Shown: positions 51,808 to 61,242 of the stretch, piece after piece
Layout: every line of letters begins with the position of its first letter
How positions within the stretch are numbered: the stretch's first letter is position 1
Assembly: GCF_015477835.1 (NCBI RefSeq)
Contig: NZ_JADLQN010000001.1
Span: 2,666,001-2,730,000 of the forward strand
DNA length: 64,000 nucleotides
Source of the DNA: Nocardia higoensis
GTDB lineage: Bacteria > Actinomycetota > Actinomycetes > Mycobacteriales > Mycobacteriaceae
Direction of reading: 5' to 3'
Position numbers and translations under genes: made by a program
The notes under the pieces: model-generated
Database searches by the model: none
Told to the model about the DNA's origin: nothing
Seen by the model: only the letters and a program-made list of their open reading frames with translations

Positions 51808-52674
51808 ATGGCCAGTCCACTGCGCGCCGCACGCTCGAGCGCGCCCACGTCGGGCAGCGCCGATATCGGCTTCGACATCCGCGACCACGTCGACGCGACG
51901 TCCGCGTTCTTCGGGGCCGCCACCAACGTCATCATGCAATTGAGCATGCCGCCGGTCGGTTACGGCGTGGTGGAGAGCAAGGTCGACAGCGGCAACATCA
52001 TGGTGCACCCGGTCAAGCGCGCCCGTACCACGCTGACCTACCTGGCCGTGGCCATGGTCGGCACCGAGGAAGATCGCCTGGCCTATCGCGCGGCCGTCGA
52101 CAGCGTGCACCGCGCCGTGCGCTCCGGCCCCGACAGCCCGGTGAAGTACAACGCCTTCGACCGGCGGCTGCAGTTGTGGGTGGCGGCCTGCCTGTACTGG
52201 GGCGCGCGCGACCTGCACGAACGCATGCACGGCCCCATGAGCGCCGCCGAGGCCGACGCCTTCTACCGCACTGCCGAGCGGCTGGGCACGACGCTGCAGG
52301 TCCATCCCGATCAATGGCCCGCCGACCGCGATGCCTTCGACGCCTACTGGCACGAGCACCTGGCGACGACCCGCATCGACCCGCCGGTGCGCGATTTCTT
52401 CTGGGACCTGGTGAATCTGAAGATGTTCCCGCTGCCGGTGCAGCTGGCCCTGGCTCCGCTGCACCGCTGGGTCACCGCGGGCCTGCTGCCCGAGCGGTTG
52501 CGCGAGCAGATGGGAATGCGCTGGAGCCCTGCCGACGACCGCAGGCTGGCCGTGCTGCTGAGCACCGTCGGGGCGGTGGAGGACCGGCTGCCGCGGGCGG
52601 TCAAGACGCTGCCGATCAGCGCCCTGCTGTGGGATATGCGGCTGCGCAGGCGACTCGGGTTGCCGATGGTCTGA
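51808..52674 (+). CDS. MpaB/DUF2236-family oxygenase, copy 1
   Basis: 288 residues. The family core is visible: [39 protein letters not shown], then [64 protein letters not shown] and [12 protein letters not shown]. MpaB/latex-clearing-protein relatives are b-type heme proteins, and the conserved His in VHRAVR is a likely ligand. Its paralogue lies 0.9 kb on, with a TetR gene between. Substrate unknown, plausibly a hydrophobic compound. Confidence 0.85.
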   Translation: MASPLRAARSSAPTSGSADIGFDIRDHVDATSAFFGAATNVIMQLSMPPVGYGVVESKVDSGNIMVHPVKRARTTLTYLAVAMVGTEEDRLAYRAAVDSVHRAVRSGPDSPVKYNAFDRRLQLWVAACLYWGARDLHERMHGPMSAAEADAFYRTAERLGTTLQVHPDQWPADRDAFDAYWHEHLATTRIDPPVRDFFWDLVNLKMFPLPVQLALAPLHRWVTAGLLPERLREQMGMRWSPADDRRLAVLLSTVGAVEDRLPRAVKTLPISALLWDMRLRRRLGLPMV

Positions 52675-52683
52675 ACAGCCGCG

Positions 52684-53361
52684 CTACTCGCGGGCCTCGG
52701 AGGCCGGCACGGATTCGCGTTGCGGCGTGACCGGGACGCGGAAAGACACCACCACGTGATCACGGGCGAACGCGCGCGCCAACTCGTCGTCGCCGACCGG
52801 GATGACCGTCTGCGGGGTCAGCGCCATGGACACCGCCGTGCGGGCGATCATCTCCGCCAGCGGCTCGGGATCGTATTCGGGCAGCTTGCCCTCGGACTGC
52901 AGCCGCCGGATGAACTCGGAGAGATAGTCGCGGCCGAGCTCGATGATCGGCGCGCCGCGCGTGGTGAGGAAGGGCAGCACCAGTTCCGGCTCGGTGGCCA
53001 GCAAGCGGTGGATCAGCTGGTTTTCCCGCAGTCCGTTGATGAAGGCCACGAACAGCTCGACGATCTGGTCTTCGGCGCCCGCGTCGCGATCGACCTGCCG
53101 CGCCAGCACCTCATCGACGCTGTTGACGAATTCCCTGGACTGTCGCAGCGCCACCGCCTCGATGAGATCGGACTTGCTGGCGAACCGGCGGTACAGCGTG
53201 GCCAGCGACAGCCCGCAGCGGCGGGCGACTTCGACCATACTGGTCCGCTTGATCCCGAAGTCCAGGAAGGCCAGCAGGGCCGCGTCGAGGACACGGGACT
53301 GGTTACGGTCCTCGGGACCGCTGTTGCGAACCGCCGGGAGAAGCTTCTTCAGCCTTGCCAT
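52684..53361 (-). CDS. TetR-family regulator of the mpaB pair
   Basis: 225 residues from MARLKKLLP, with GAGGAA just upstream. The helix-turn-helix is FLDFGIKRTSMVEVARRCGLSLATLYRRFASKSDLIEAV. The C-terminal domain (VDEVLARQVDRDAGAEDQIVELFVAFINGLRENQL and on) is the dimerisation and ligand part. It is convergent with copy 1 (9-bp gap) and divergent from copy 2. Three TGAGAA-N15-(T/A)TCTCA sites, two at the mpaB promoters and one at its own, suggest that it represses all three genes. Confidence 0.88.
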   Translation of the reverse strand: MARLKKLLPAVRNSGPEDRNQSRVLDAALLAFLDFGIKRTSMVEVARRCGLSLATLYRRFASKSDLIEAVALRQSREFVNSVDEVLARQVDRDAGAEDQIVELFVAFINGLRENQLIHRLLATEPELVLPFLTTRGAPIIELGRDYLSEFIRRLQSEGKLPEYDPEPLAEMIARTAVSMALTPQTVIPVGDDELARAFARDHVVVSFRVPVTPQRESVPASEARE

Positions 53362-53459
53362 GTTCTTCCTCACCTCATCCGCGCCCCCGAAACGATGACA
53401 CCCTCAGCATCGCATACCGCCATGAACCGCCCGATCGATTGACAGCCACGATCAGACAA

Positions 53460-53486
53460 TGAGAAGGTTCATGATACTTCATCTCA
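53460..53486 (-). promoter_or_regulatory. Site B: operator at the tetR promoter
   Basis: TGAGAA-N15-ATCTCA, five of six matching in the right arm. On the minus strand TATCAT (53476-53471), a good -10 box, lies inside the site about 110 bp upstream of the tetR start, consistent with autorepression. Confidence 0.55.
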
Positions 53487-53504
53487 TCAGGGCACAAAGT
53501 CCCA

Positions 53505-53551
53505 TTGACACACCACACCCAGGGTGAGAATCTGAGGCGACAACCTTCTCA
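53505..53551 (+). promoter_or_regulatory. Site C: promoter/operator of the second mpaB gene
   Basis: TTGACA (53505-53510), 14 nt, TGAGAA (53525-53530), 15 nt, TTCTCA (53546-53551): identical architecture to site A. In addition ATGAGAAGGTT of site B (53459-53469) is the exact reverse complement of AACCTTCTCAT here (53542-53552), which could also support looping between sites. Confidence 0.65.
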
Positions 53552-53611
53552 TCGCGTCACCGCTGCGCTGTATCACTCAGCACTGGCGACCGCGAGCCGG
53601 AAAGACGAGGA

Positions 53612-54502
53612 ATGATGAGCGCGCCCCTTCGTGCAACGACGCCCGAAACACCGACCCCCGTGCGGGCTTCGAGCCCGAGCCGACCCACCGTCACCGACGA
53701 CTTCCGGATGGAGGAGTTCTGGTACGGAAGCACCGCCCTGCTCGGTGGCGTCGCCAACGTCATCATGCAGCTCAGCCATGCTCCGGTCGCCTACGGCGTG
53801 CTGGAGAGCACCGTCGACTCCGGCAAGGTCACCCTGCACCCGCTCAAGCGCCTGCGCACCACGCTGACCTACCTCTCGGTCGCCATGATGGGCACCCAGG
53901 AGGAGATCGACACCTACCGTGAGGCGGTCAACACCTCGCACCGCTCGGTGCGTTCCCATTCCGACAGCCCGGTCAAGTACAACGCCTTCGATCCGAAGCT
54001 GCAGCTGTGGGTGGCCGCCTGCCTGTACTACGGCATCGTGGACCTGCACGAACGGCTGCACGGCGGCCTGGACGAGGCCACCCTCGACGCCCTCTACGCC
54101 AAGTCGGTCAATCTGGGCACCAGCCTGCAGATGCGCCCGGAGATGTGGCCGGCCGACCGCGCGGCCTTCCAGGAGTACTGGGACGCCGAACTGGCCGAGA
54201 AGAAGATCGACGCGCGGACCAAGGCCTACTTCGACGGCCTGATCGATCTGACGATGGCGGCGCTGCCGATCCGGATCTTCGCGCCGTTCCACCGCTTCGT
54301 CGTCACCGGCCTGCTGCCCGAGCACCTGCGCAACGAGATGGGCATGACCTGGTCGCCCATGCAGGAGCACACCCTGCGACTGCTGCTGCTGGTGATCGGC
54401 AAGGTGCAGTCCAAAACGCCCAGGGCGGCCCGCATGTTCCCGATGAACTACTACCTGTGGGACTTCCGCAAGCGCGTGCGCAGCGGCAGGCCGCTGGTCT
54501 GA
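53612..54502 (+). CDS. MpaB/DUF2236-family oxygenase, copy 2
   Basis: 296 residues, alternative ATG 3 nt later. It aligns along its whole length with copy 1: EFWYGSTALLGGVANVIMQLSHAPVAYGVLESTVDSG, then [74 protein letters not shown] and GMTWSPMQEH. The conserved His of (T/S)HR-(A/S)VR is retained. The genes arose by duplication and now carry equal operators. Stop codon 4 bp from the convergent pruA stop. Confidence 0.85.
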   Translation: MMSAPLRATTPETPTPVRASSPSRPTVTDDFRMEEFWYGSTALLGGVANVIMQLSHAPVAYGVLESTVDSGKVTLHPLKRLRTTLTYLSVAMMGTQEEIDTYREAVNTSHRSVRSHSDSPVKYNAFDPKLQLWVAACLYYGIVDLHERLHGGLDEATLDALYAKSVNLGTSLQMRPEMWPADRAAFQEYWDAELAEKKIDARTKAYFDGLIDLTMAALPIRIFAPFHRFVVTGLLPEHLRNEMGMTWSPMQEHTLRLLLLVIGKVQSKTPRAARMFPMNYYLWDFRKRVRSGRPLV

Positions 54503-54506
54503 GCCG

Positions 54507-56141
54507 TCAGTCCCCCATGTGGGGGTAACGGTGGCCGGTGGGTGGCGCGAACGTCTCCTTGAGCGTGCGTGGCGCCACCCAGCGCAGCAGATTCAGCGGT
54601 GAGCCCGCCTTGTCGTCGGTCCCGGACGCCCGGGCACCGCCGAAAGGCTGCTGACCGACCACCGCGCCGGTCGGCTTGTCGTTGACGTAGAAATTGCCCG
54701 CCGCGTAGCGCAGGACATGCGCGGCGCGTTCGATGGCCGCCCGCTCGCGGGCGAAGACAGCTCCGGTGAGCGCGTAGGGCGCGGCCGATTCCGCCTCGCT
54801 CAGCACGGATTCGAAGGCGTCCGGCTGACCGTCGTCGTAGACCCGCACGGTCAGGATCGGGCCGAAGTACTCCGTACGCAGCGCCTCATCGGCCGGATCG
54901 TCGCAGAGCAACACCGTCGGATCCACGAACCAGCCCTGCGCATCGTCGTGCCCACCGCCGACGGCCACGGTGAGGCCCGCGTCCCGAGCCCTGGCGAGCG
55001 CGGCGACATTCTTGTCGTAGGCGCGCTGATCGATCAGCGCCCCACCGAAGTTCGCCAGATCGGCGACATCGCCGTAACGCAGATCGGCCACGCTGCCCAG
55101 GAACCGGTCGCCCATCTCCCGCCACACCGAGCGCGGGATGTAGGCGCGGGAAGCGGCCGAACACTTCTGCCCCTGGTACTCGAAGGCGCCGCGAATCAGC
55201 GCGGCGGTCAACGCTTTCGGGTCGGCGGAGGGGTGCGCGACGATGAAATCCTTACCGCCGGTCTCCCCCACCAGTCGCGGATAGCCTTGGTAACGGCCGA
55301 TATTCGCCCCCACCTCGCGCCACAGGTACTGGAACGTCGCGGTCGAGCCGGTGAAATGAATGCCCGCCAGACGCGGATCGGCCAGGGCCACCTCCGACAG
55401 GTGCACGCCGTCGCCGGTGACCATGTTGATCACCCCGGGCGGCAGGCCGGCGGCCTCCAGCAGGCGAATCGTGTAATAGGCCGACAGCGTCTGCGTCGGC
55501 GCGGGCTTCCACACGACGGTATTGCCCATCAGCGCGGGCGCGGTGGGCAGGTTGCCCGCGATGGCGGTGAAGTTGAACGGGGTGATCGCGTAGACGAAGC
55601 CCTCCAGCGGGCGGTACTCCATCCGGTTCCACACTCCGGGCGAGGACTGCGGCTGCATGGCGAGGATCTCGCGGGCGAAGTGCACGTTGAAACGCCAGAA
55701 ATCCACCAGCTCGCACGGCGCGTCGATCTCGGCCTGCGCCGCCGATTTGGACTGCCCGAGCATGGTGGCGGCAGCCAGCGTCTCGCGCCAGGGGCCCGCG
55801 AGCAGTTCGGCCGCGCGCAGGAAGACCGCGGCCCGCTCGTCGAAGGGGAGTTCGCGCCAGCCGGGACCGGCCGCGACGGCGGTCTCGATCGCGGTCTCGG
55901 CTTCGGCGTGGGTGGTGTCGGTGTAGGTCCCCAGCAGCAGGTCACGCCGGTGTGGCGCGAGGATCGCGTGCCGATCCCCGGTCCCCGGCCGATGCTTGCC
56001 GCCCACCACCAGCGGTACATCGACGGTTTCGGCGGAGATCTCCGCGATTCGCGCCAGCAGCAGCTCCCGCTCCCCACTTCCGGGGGCGTAGGAGTGCACC
56101 GGCTCGTTGACGGGCGTCGGGACCACTGTGGAAGCGTCCAT
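54507..56141 (-). CDS. pruA: L-glutamate gamma-semialdehyde (1-pyrroline-5-carboxylate) dehydrogenase
   Basis: 544 residues from the ATG, with TAGCCT 5 nt upstream; an in-frame TTG 6 nt earlier is unlikely. Aldehyde dehydrogenase motifs: VVWKPAPTQTLSAYYTI, catalytic Glu in LVGETGGKDFIVAHPSA, nucleophile Cys in YQGQKCSAASRAYIP, and FYVNDKPTGAVVGQQPFGGARASGTDDKAG. It oxidises glutamate semialdehyde/P5C to glutamate with NAD+, the second step of proline catabolism. Rv1187 orthologue. The proline dehydrogenase partner (Rv1188) is not adjacent in this genome. Confidence 0.93.
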   Translation of the reverse strand: MDASTVVPTPVNEPVHSYAPGSGERELLLARIAEISAETVDVPLVVGGKHRPGTGDRHAILAPHRRDLLLGTYTDTTHAEAETAIETAVAAGPGWRELPFDERAAVFLRAAELLAGPWRETLAAATMLGQSKSAAQAEIDAPCELVDFWRFNVHFAREILAMQPQSSPGVWNRMEYRPLEGFVYAITPFNFTAIAGNLPTAPALMGNTVVWKPAPTQTLSAYYTIRLLEAAGLPPGVINMVTGDGVHLSEVALADPRLAGIHFTGSTATFQYLWREVGANIGRYQGYPRLVGETGGKDFIVAHPSADPKALTAALIRGAFEYQGQKCSAASRAYIPRSVWREMGDRFLGSVADLRYGDVADLANFGGALIDQRAYDKNVAALARARDAGLTVAVGGGHDDAQGWFVDPTVLLCDDPADEALRTEYFGPILTVRVYDDGQPDAFESVLSEAESAAPYALTGAVFARERAAIERAAHVLRYAAGNFYVNDKPTGAVVGQQPFGGARASGTDDKAGSPLNLLRWVAPRTLKETFAPPTGHRYPHMGD

Positions 56142-56309
56142 AATCAAGGCTAGCCCGGTGCGCGCGCCCCTGGCGATGATTCTCCGGCCCGCGAGTCGCG
56201 GCCACCCACGACCCGGCCGCGCCCCGGACCACGCGACCGCGGGAGGCCCACGATCGCCGCCGCCGCGTGACCGTCATCGGCTCGGCCGACGAGGGCGCGC
56301 CCGACCAGC

Positions 56310-57440
56310 TCAGGCCCGCGCGGCCTTCAGGCGCGCCACCGCCGCCGCGACGCGCTCGTCGGTGGCGGTGAGCGCGATGCGCACGTGTCTGCCGGAGCCC
56401 GGCCCGTAGAAATCGCCCGGAGCGGCGAGGATGCCGCGCTCGGCCAGCCAGTCCAGGGTCGTGCGCGCGGACTCGCCGCGCGTCGACCACAGGTACAGCC
56501 CGGCCGCCGACAGATCGACGGTGAAGCCCGCCTCCACCAGCGCCGCGCGCAGCACCTCGCGCCTGGCCCGGTAGATCTCACGCTGACGCTTCTCGTGGGC
56601 GTCGTCGGCGAGGGCGGCGGTCATGGCGGCCTGGATCGGGAAAGGCACCATCATGCCGGAGTGCTTGCGCACCTCGAGCATCTCGGCCACCAGTGCCGGA
56701 TCACCGGTCACGAAACCGGCGCGGTAGCTGGCCAGGTTCGAGGTCTTCGACAGCGAGTGGACCGCCAGCAGGCCGGTGTGGTCGCCGTCGCAGACCCGGG
56801 GATCGAGGATCGACACCGCGGGCTCGTCCCAGGCCAAGCCCAGATAGCACTCGTCGGAGGCGACGATCGCGCCGCGCTCGCGAGCGAAGTCGACCACTTT
56901 GCGCAGGTGCTCGACACCGAGCACCTTGCCGGTCGGGTTCGACGGCGAATTGAGGTAGATCAACGCGGGCGATTGCGGGCCGAGCTGGGTGAGCCCATCG
57001 GCCCGCAGCACCCGAGCGCCGGCCAGCAGCGCGCCCACCTCGTAGGTCGGATAGGCGATCTCCGGGATGACCACCAGATCGCCGGAGCCGAGGCCCAGCA
57101 GCCGGGGCAGGCCCGCGATCAGTTCCTTGGTGCCGATCACCGGCAGCACGGCCGAGGCAGACACACCGGTGATGCCGTAGCGGCGCTCCAGCGCCGCCAC
57201 CGCGGCGGCCCGGAGTTCAGGGGTGCCGTGCGTGGTCGGGTAACCCGGCACGTCGGCGACGGAGCTCAACGCCGCGCGGATCACCTCGGGCACCGGATCG
57301 ACCGGCGTGCCGACCGAGAGATCGACGATGCCGTCGGGATGGGAGGCGGCCTTCGCCTTCACCGAAGCGATGGTGTCCCAAGGGAAATCGGGCAGCAGCG
57401 CGCTGACCCGGCCACGTACGGCCACTCGGGGCTGACTCAC
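56310..57440 (-). CDS. dapC: N-succinyldiaminopimelate aminotransferase
   Basis: 376 residues. Class I PLP aminotransferase features: LPVIGTKELIAGLP, then LIYLNSPSNPTGKVLG, IVASDECYLGLAWDE, and the PLP lysine in AVHSLSKTSNLASYRAGF, with a C-terminal GRHVRIALTATDERV Arg. It transaminates N-succinyl-2-amino-6-ketopimelate to succinyl-LL-DAP, between DapD and DapE. Rv1178 orthologue, directly behind the ferredoxin gene (6 bp gap) as in mycobacteria. Confidence 0.92.
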   Translation of the reverse strand: MSQPRVAVRGRVSALLPDFPWDTIASVKAKAASHPDGIVDLSVGTPVDPVPEVIRAALSSVADVPGYPTTHGTPELRAAAVAALERRYGITGVSASAVLPVIGTKELIAGLPRLLGLGSGDLVVIPEIAYPTYEVGALLAGARVLRADGLTQLGPQSPALIYLNSPSNPTGKVLGVEHLRKVVDFARERGAIVASDECYLGLAWDEPAVSILDPRVCDGDHTGLLAVHSLSKTSNLASYRAGFVTGDPALVAEMLEVRKHSGMMVPFPIQAAMTAALADDAHEKRQREIYRARREVLRAALVEAGFTVDLSAAGLYLWSTRGESARTTLDWLAERGILAAPGDFYGPGSGRHVRIALTATDERVAAAVARLKAARA

Positions 57441-57446
57441 CCGATC

Positions 57447-57767
57447 TCACTCACCCATCGGAGGGAGTCCCTTGACGAACGGCGGGTCGTAATCGACCTT
57501 GCCGACCTTCGTCGCGCCGCCCGGGGAGCCGAGATCGTCGAAGAAATCGACGTTCGCGCTGATGTACCCGCTCCACTGGTCCGGGGTGTCGTCTTCGTAG
57601 AAGATCGCCTCCACCGGGCACACCGGCTCGCACGCACCACAGTCCACGCACTCGTCGGGATGGATGTACAGCATGCGACCACCCTCGTAGATGCAGTCCA
57701 CGGGGCATTCCTCGATGCATGCCTTGTCCTTCACGTCAACGCACGGTTCAGCGATGATGTACGGCAC
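57447..57767 (-). CDS. fdxA: 7Fe ferredoxin [3Fe-4S][4Fe-4S]
   Basis: 106 residues from GTG with AGGAG upstream. Cys9, Cys17 and Cys50 fit the [3Fe-4S] cluster and Cys21, Cys40, Cys43 and Cys46 the [4Fe-4S] cluster (ECPVDC, then CVDCGACEPVCP). The C-terminal ~45 residues are the extension usual in actinobacterial FdxC (Rv1177). It carries electrons between oxidoreductases, possibly cytochromes P450 or F420-linked enzymes. Operon with dapC. Confidence 0.93.
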   Translation of the reverse strand: MPYIIAEPCVDVKDKACIEECPVDCIYEGGRMLYIHPDECVDCGACEPVCPVEAIFYEDDTPDQWSGYISANVDFFDDLGSPGGATKVGKVDYDPPFVKGLPPMGE

Positions 57768-57891
57768 TGCCGTTCTCCTAGTCTGTCCTGACCTGTGGGG
57801 TGGTACGCCCTGCAAAACCCTATCCCGGACGCCGTGTTCGGCACCGATCAGCCTGCCCTAACTCGCCGGTATCACACGACACCCGCGCCAG

Positions 57892-60504
57892 CTATCCCAC
57901 CGTCGCGATCGGCACCTGCGCCCGATCCACGCGGCCGTAACTCGTGGTGCGCTGACGTACCGGCCTGCCGATGCCTTCGGCGATCTCGGTGAGCTCGGCG
58001 ACGGTCTTGGCCGATCCGTGCTGGGAACCCGCCATCCGGGAGATGGTCTCCTCCATCAGCGTCCCGCCCAGATCGTTCGCCCCGCCCTGCAACATCACCC
58101 TGGTGCCCGCGACGCCGAGCTTGACCCAGCTGGTCTGGATGTTGTCGATACGCCCGTGCAGCATGATGCGGGCCAGCGCGTGTGCGGCCCGGTTGTCGCG
58201 GATCGTCGGGCCGGGTCGCGCCGCGCCCGCCAGGTACAGCGGCGAACTCTGATGCACGAAGGGCAGCAGCACGAATTCGGTGAATCCGCCTGTCTCGTCC
58301 TGGATTCCGCGCAGCACGCGCAAGTGCCCCACCCAGTGCTTCGGGGTGTCCACGTGCCCGTACATCATGGTCGAACTGGACCGCAGCCCTACCTTGTGCG
58401 CGGTGGTCACGACCTCGATCCATGCCGAAGTGGGCAGTTTGCCCTTGGTGAGCACCCAGCGCACCTCGTCGTCGAGAATCTCCGCGGCGGTACCGGGAAT
58501 GGTGTCCAGGCCGGCTTCCTTCAGCGCGGTGAGCCAGTCGGCGATGCTCTGGCCGCCGCGGGACGCGCCGTTGACGATCTCCATCGGACTGAAAGCGTGC
58601 ACGTGCATGGAGGGCACGCGGGCCTTGACCGCCCTGACCAGATCGGCGTAACCGGTGACCGGCAGTTCGGGGTCGATGCCGCCCTGCATGCAGACCTCGG
58701 TCGCACCGTCGACATGAGCCTCCCAGGCACGGTCGGCGACTTCCCGCGCACTGAGGGTGAAGGCGTCGGCGTCGCCCTTGCGCTGGGCGAACGCGCAGAA
58801 CCGGCAGCCGGTGTAGCAGATGTTGGTGAAATTGATGTTCCGGTTGACCACATAGGTCACCTCGTCGCCGACGGTGTCGCGGCGCAGTCGGTCGGCCAGC
58901 GCCGTCACCGCGTCCAGGTCGGCGCCCTCGGCGGTGGCCAGTGCGAGGTACTGCTCGTCCGACAGCGCCGCCGGGTCGCGTTCGGCGGCCCGCAGCGCGG
59001 CCGCCACATCGGAGTCCAACCGCTGCGGCGCCCCCACCGGCACGTCCGCCAGGCCGCGGGCGTGCTCGCGGATGGTGTCCCAGTCGCCGAACGCGCCGAA
59101 CGCCTCACCGGAGCCGCCGAGCCCGGCATCGCTGCGGGTGTCGGTGTTGCGGCCCTCGGTGTCGATGGCGGTCTCGAGATCCACCCGCCCCGCCGACTCC
59201 CACGACTCGTCGGGCTCCTGCCACGGCAGGCCCACCGGCATCGCGTCGGGACGGGCCAGGCCGGTCGCCGGATCGGTGAGCGCGGCGACGTGGGCGCCGA
59301 TGCGTGGATCGATCCACGGATTGCCCGCCCTGACGTACTTCGGGTGCGCGGAGGTGCGCTCGGCCAGGGTGAACCCGGCGGCCTCGGTGAGCTCGCGCAG
59401 CGTCTCCAGGTTCGGCCACGGCCGCTCCGGATTGACGTGGTCGGGAGTCACCGGGGAGACCCCGCCCCAGTCGTCGATGCCCGCCTCGATCAGGTCGCGG
59501 CACTCCTGCGCGGAGACCAGATTCGGCGGCGCCTGCACCGTCACGTCCGGCCCCATCAGCAGTCGGGTGACCGCGATGGCCGCGCGGAACTCCTCGAGTC
59601 CGGCGTCGGGCCGATCGCGCATGGGGGTGTCGTCCTTGGCCAGGAAGTTCTGCACGATCACTTCCTGGATGTGCCGGAATTCCTTGTGCAACTTGCGAAT
59701 CGCCATGATCGACTCGGCCCGCTCGGTGACCGTCTCGCCGATGCCGATCAGGATGCCGGTGGTGTAGGGCACCGAGAGCCTGCCCGCATCGGTGATGGCG
59801 CGCAGTCGCACCGCCGGATCCTTGTCGGGACTGCCGTGGTGGCACTGCCCCTTCTCGGTGAACAACCGGGTGGAAGTGGTCTCGAGCATCATGCCCATCG
59901 ACTGCGCGACCGGCTTGAGCCGCGCGATCTCCGCCCAGCTCATCACCCCGGGATTCAGATGCGGCAGCAGGCCGGTCTCCTCGAGCACCAGGATCGAGAC
60001 GGCGCGCAAGTAGTCCAGGGTGGAGTCGTAGCCGCGTTCGTCGAGCCACTGCGCGGCCTCGGGCCACCGGTCCTCCGGTCGGTCGCCGAGGGTGAACAAG
60101 GCTTCCTTGCAGCCGAGTTCCGCACCGCGCCGGGCGATGTCGAGCACTTCGTCGGGTTCGAGGAACATGCCCTTGCCCTCGGCGCGCAGTTTGCCGGGAA
60201 CGGTGACGAAGGTGCAGTAGTGGCACCGATCGCGACAGAGCCGGGTCAGCGGGATGAAGACATTGCGGGAATAGGTGAGGACACCGGAGCGACCGGCCGA
60301 CTCCAGCCCGGCGTCGCGCACCCGCGCGGCACTGCGACACAGGTCGAGTAGGTCCTCGCCGCGCGCCTGCAACAGCACGGCGGCTTCGTCGACGTTGAGG
60401 CTCACCCCGTCCCTGGCCCGGCGCAGCGCCCGGCGCATGGCCGACGGCGAGGGCGGGGCGGGCGGAACGGTCGGGGTCGCTAGCTCGGTCACGCCCTCGA
60501 TCAT
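57892..60504 (-). CDS. fbiC: Bifunctional FO synthase (CofG-CofH fusion)
   Basis: 870 residues, close to the mycobacterial FbiC (856). Two radical-SAM modules: the first with Cys90-x3-Cys94-x2-Cys97 ([10 protein letters not shown]), the second with [10 protein letters not shown] at about 575-585. The first half (CofG-like) and second half (CofH-like, with [18 protein letters not shown] and [17 protein letters not shown]) together make 7,8-didemethyl-8-hydroxy-5-deazariboflavin from a pyrimidine intermediate and tyrosine. This is the chromophore of coenzyme F420. Rv1173 orthologue. A linker of ~80 residues around 440-510 is poorly conserved. Confidence 0.95.
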   Translation of the reverse strand: MIEGVTELATPTVPPAPPSPSAMRRALRRARDGVSLNVDEAAVLLQARGEDLLDLCRSAARVRDAGLESAGRSGVLTYSRNVFIPLTRLCRDRCHYCTFVTVPGKLRAEGKGMFLEPDEVLDIARRGAELGCKEALFTLGDRPEDRWPEAAQWLDERGYDSTLDYLRAVSILVLEETGLLPHLNPGVMSWAEIARLKPVAQSMGMMLETTSTRLFTEKGQCHHGSPDKDPAVRLRAITDAGRLSVPYTTGILIGIGETVTERAESIMAIRKLHKEFRHIQEVIVQNFLAKDDTPMRDRPDAGLEEFRAAIAVTRLLMGPDVTVQAPPNLVSAQECRDLIEAGIDDWGGVSPVTPDHVNPERPWPNLETLRELTEAAGFTLAERTSAHPKYVRAGNPWIDPRIGAHVAALTDPATGLARPDAMPVGLPWQEPDESWESAGRVDLETAIDTEGRNTDTRSDAGLGGSGEAFGAFGDWDTIREHARGLADVPVGAPQRLDSDVAAALRAAERDPAALSDEQYLALATAEGADLDAVTALADRLRRDTVGDEVTYVVNRNINFTNICYTGCRFCAFAQRKGDADAFTLSAREVADRAWEAHVDGATEVCMQGGIDPELPVTGYADLVRAVKARVPSMHVHAFSPMEIVNGASRGGQSIADWLTALKEAGLDTIPGTAAEILDDEVRWVLTKGKLPTSAWIEVVTTAHKVGLRSSSTMMYGHVDTPKHWVGHLRVLRGIQDETGGFTEFVLLPFVHQSSPLYLAGAARPGPTIRDNRAAHALARIMLHGRIDNIQTSWVKLGVAGTRVMLQGGANDLGGTLMEETISRMAGSQHGSAKTVAELTEIAEGIGRPVRQRTTSYGRVDRAQVPIATVG

Positions 60505-60735
60505 GCGCTAACCATCCTGGACTGTCTCCCTCCAGTGCGTCCGATCGAGCCTAGCGAGCCGGTCGACGGCCCGAGCGGCTGGTGGCCACGGGCGGCGCTC
60601 GCGAGACAGCGGACACAGTCTCGTCGTGAGCGTTCACAACCTCGCCCACGCCCGCGCTATTCCACGGCCGCGCATCGCCCCTCCCGAGTCGTCGTTCGAC
60701 TTCGGGCACGGCGGACGTCCCGAGCGCGTGCGAGT

Positions 60736-61242
60736 ATGGCGGACATGGCACAGCCGCGAACGATCCTCGCCGGGCCGGCCTGGCGGCCGAGCCCGAAGGC
60801 GAAACTGCTGTGGGCCCTGCAGACCGCGAGCGGGTGGGCCACGCTGTCGGTGGCGGTGATCGTGTGGGCGATGGTCGATTCCGGCCACCGCGGCTGGCAA
60901 CTGCTCGCCGCGCTCGCGATCCTGGTGGCGGGTGCGATTTCCGTCGCGGTGGTGCCGTGGTGGCGTTACGCGGTGCACCGCTGGGAGATCACCGCCGAAG
61001 CCGTCTACACCCGGGTCGGCTGGCTGAGCCAGGAGAGCCGGGTCGCGCCGATCTCGCGAGTGCAGACGGTGGACATCGAACGCGGCCCGCTGGAGCGGTT
61101 GCTCGGGCTGGCGACGGTGACGGTGACGACCGCGTCCTCGGCGGGCGCGGTGACGATCACCGGTCTGGATCTGCCGGTGGCAGAGAAGACGGTGGCCGAT
61201 CTCACCGAGATCGCTGCCCGGCATCGCGGAGACGCGACATGA
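60736..61242 (+). CDS. PH-domain (bPH2) membrane protein, YdbS-like
   Basis: 168 residues (or 165 from the second ATG). Two membrane helices (GWATLSVAVIVWAMV, then LLAALAILVAGAISVAVVPW) are followed by one bacterial PH domain: YAVHRWEITAEAVYTRVGWLSQESRVAPISRVQTVDIERGPLERLLGLATVTVTTAS. It matches the short partner of YdbS/YdbT pairs. Its stop overlaps the ATG of the larger PH protein. In Bacillus such pairs affect envelope properties and antimicrobial resistance. Confidence 0.85.
   Translation: MADMAQPRTILAGPAWRPSPKAKLLWALQTASGWATLSVAVIVWAMVDSGHRGWQLLAALAILVAGAISVAVVPWWRYAVHRWEITAEAVYTRVGWLSQESRVAPISRVQTVDIERGPLERLLGLATVTVTTASSAGAVTITGLDLPVAEKTVADLTEIAARHRGDAT

Noticed and set aside
58018..60351. 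777-codon open frame antisense to fbiC
   Set aside because: Result of high GC at third positions of fbiC; the minus strand carries both radical-SAM motifs at family length.
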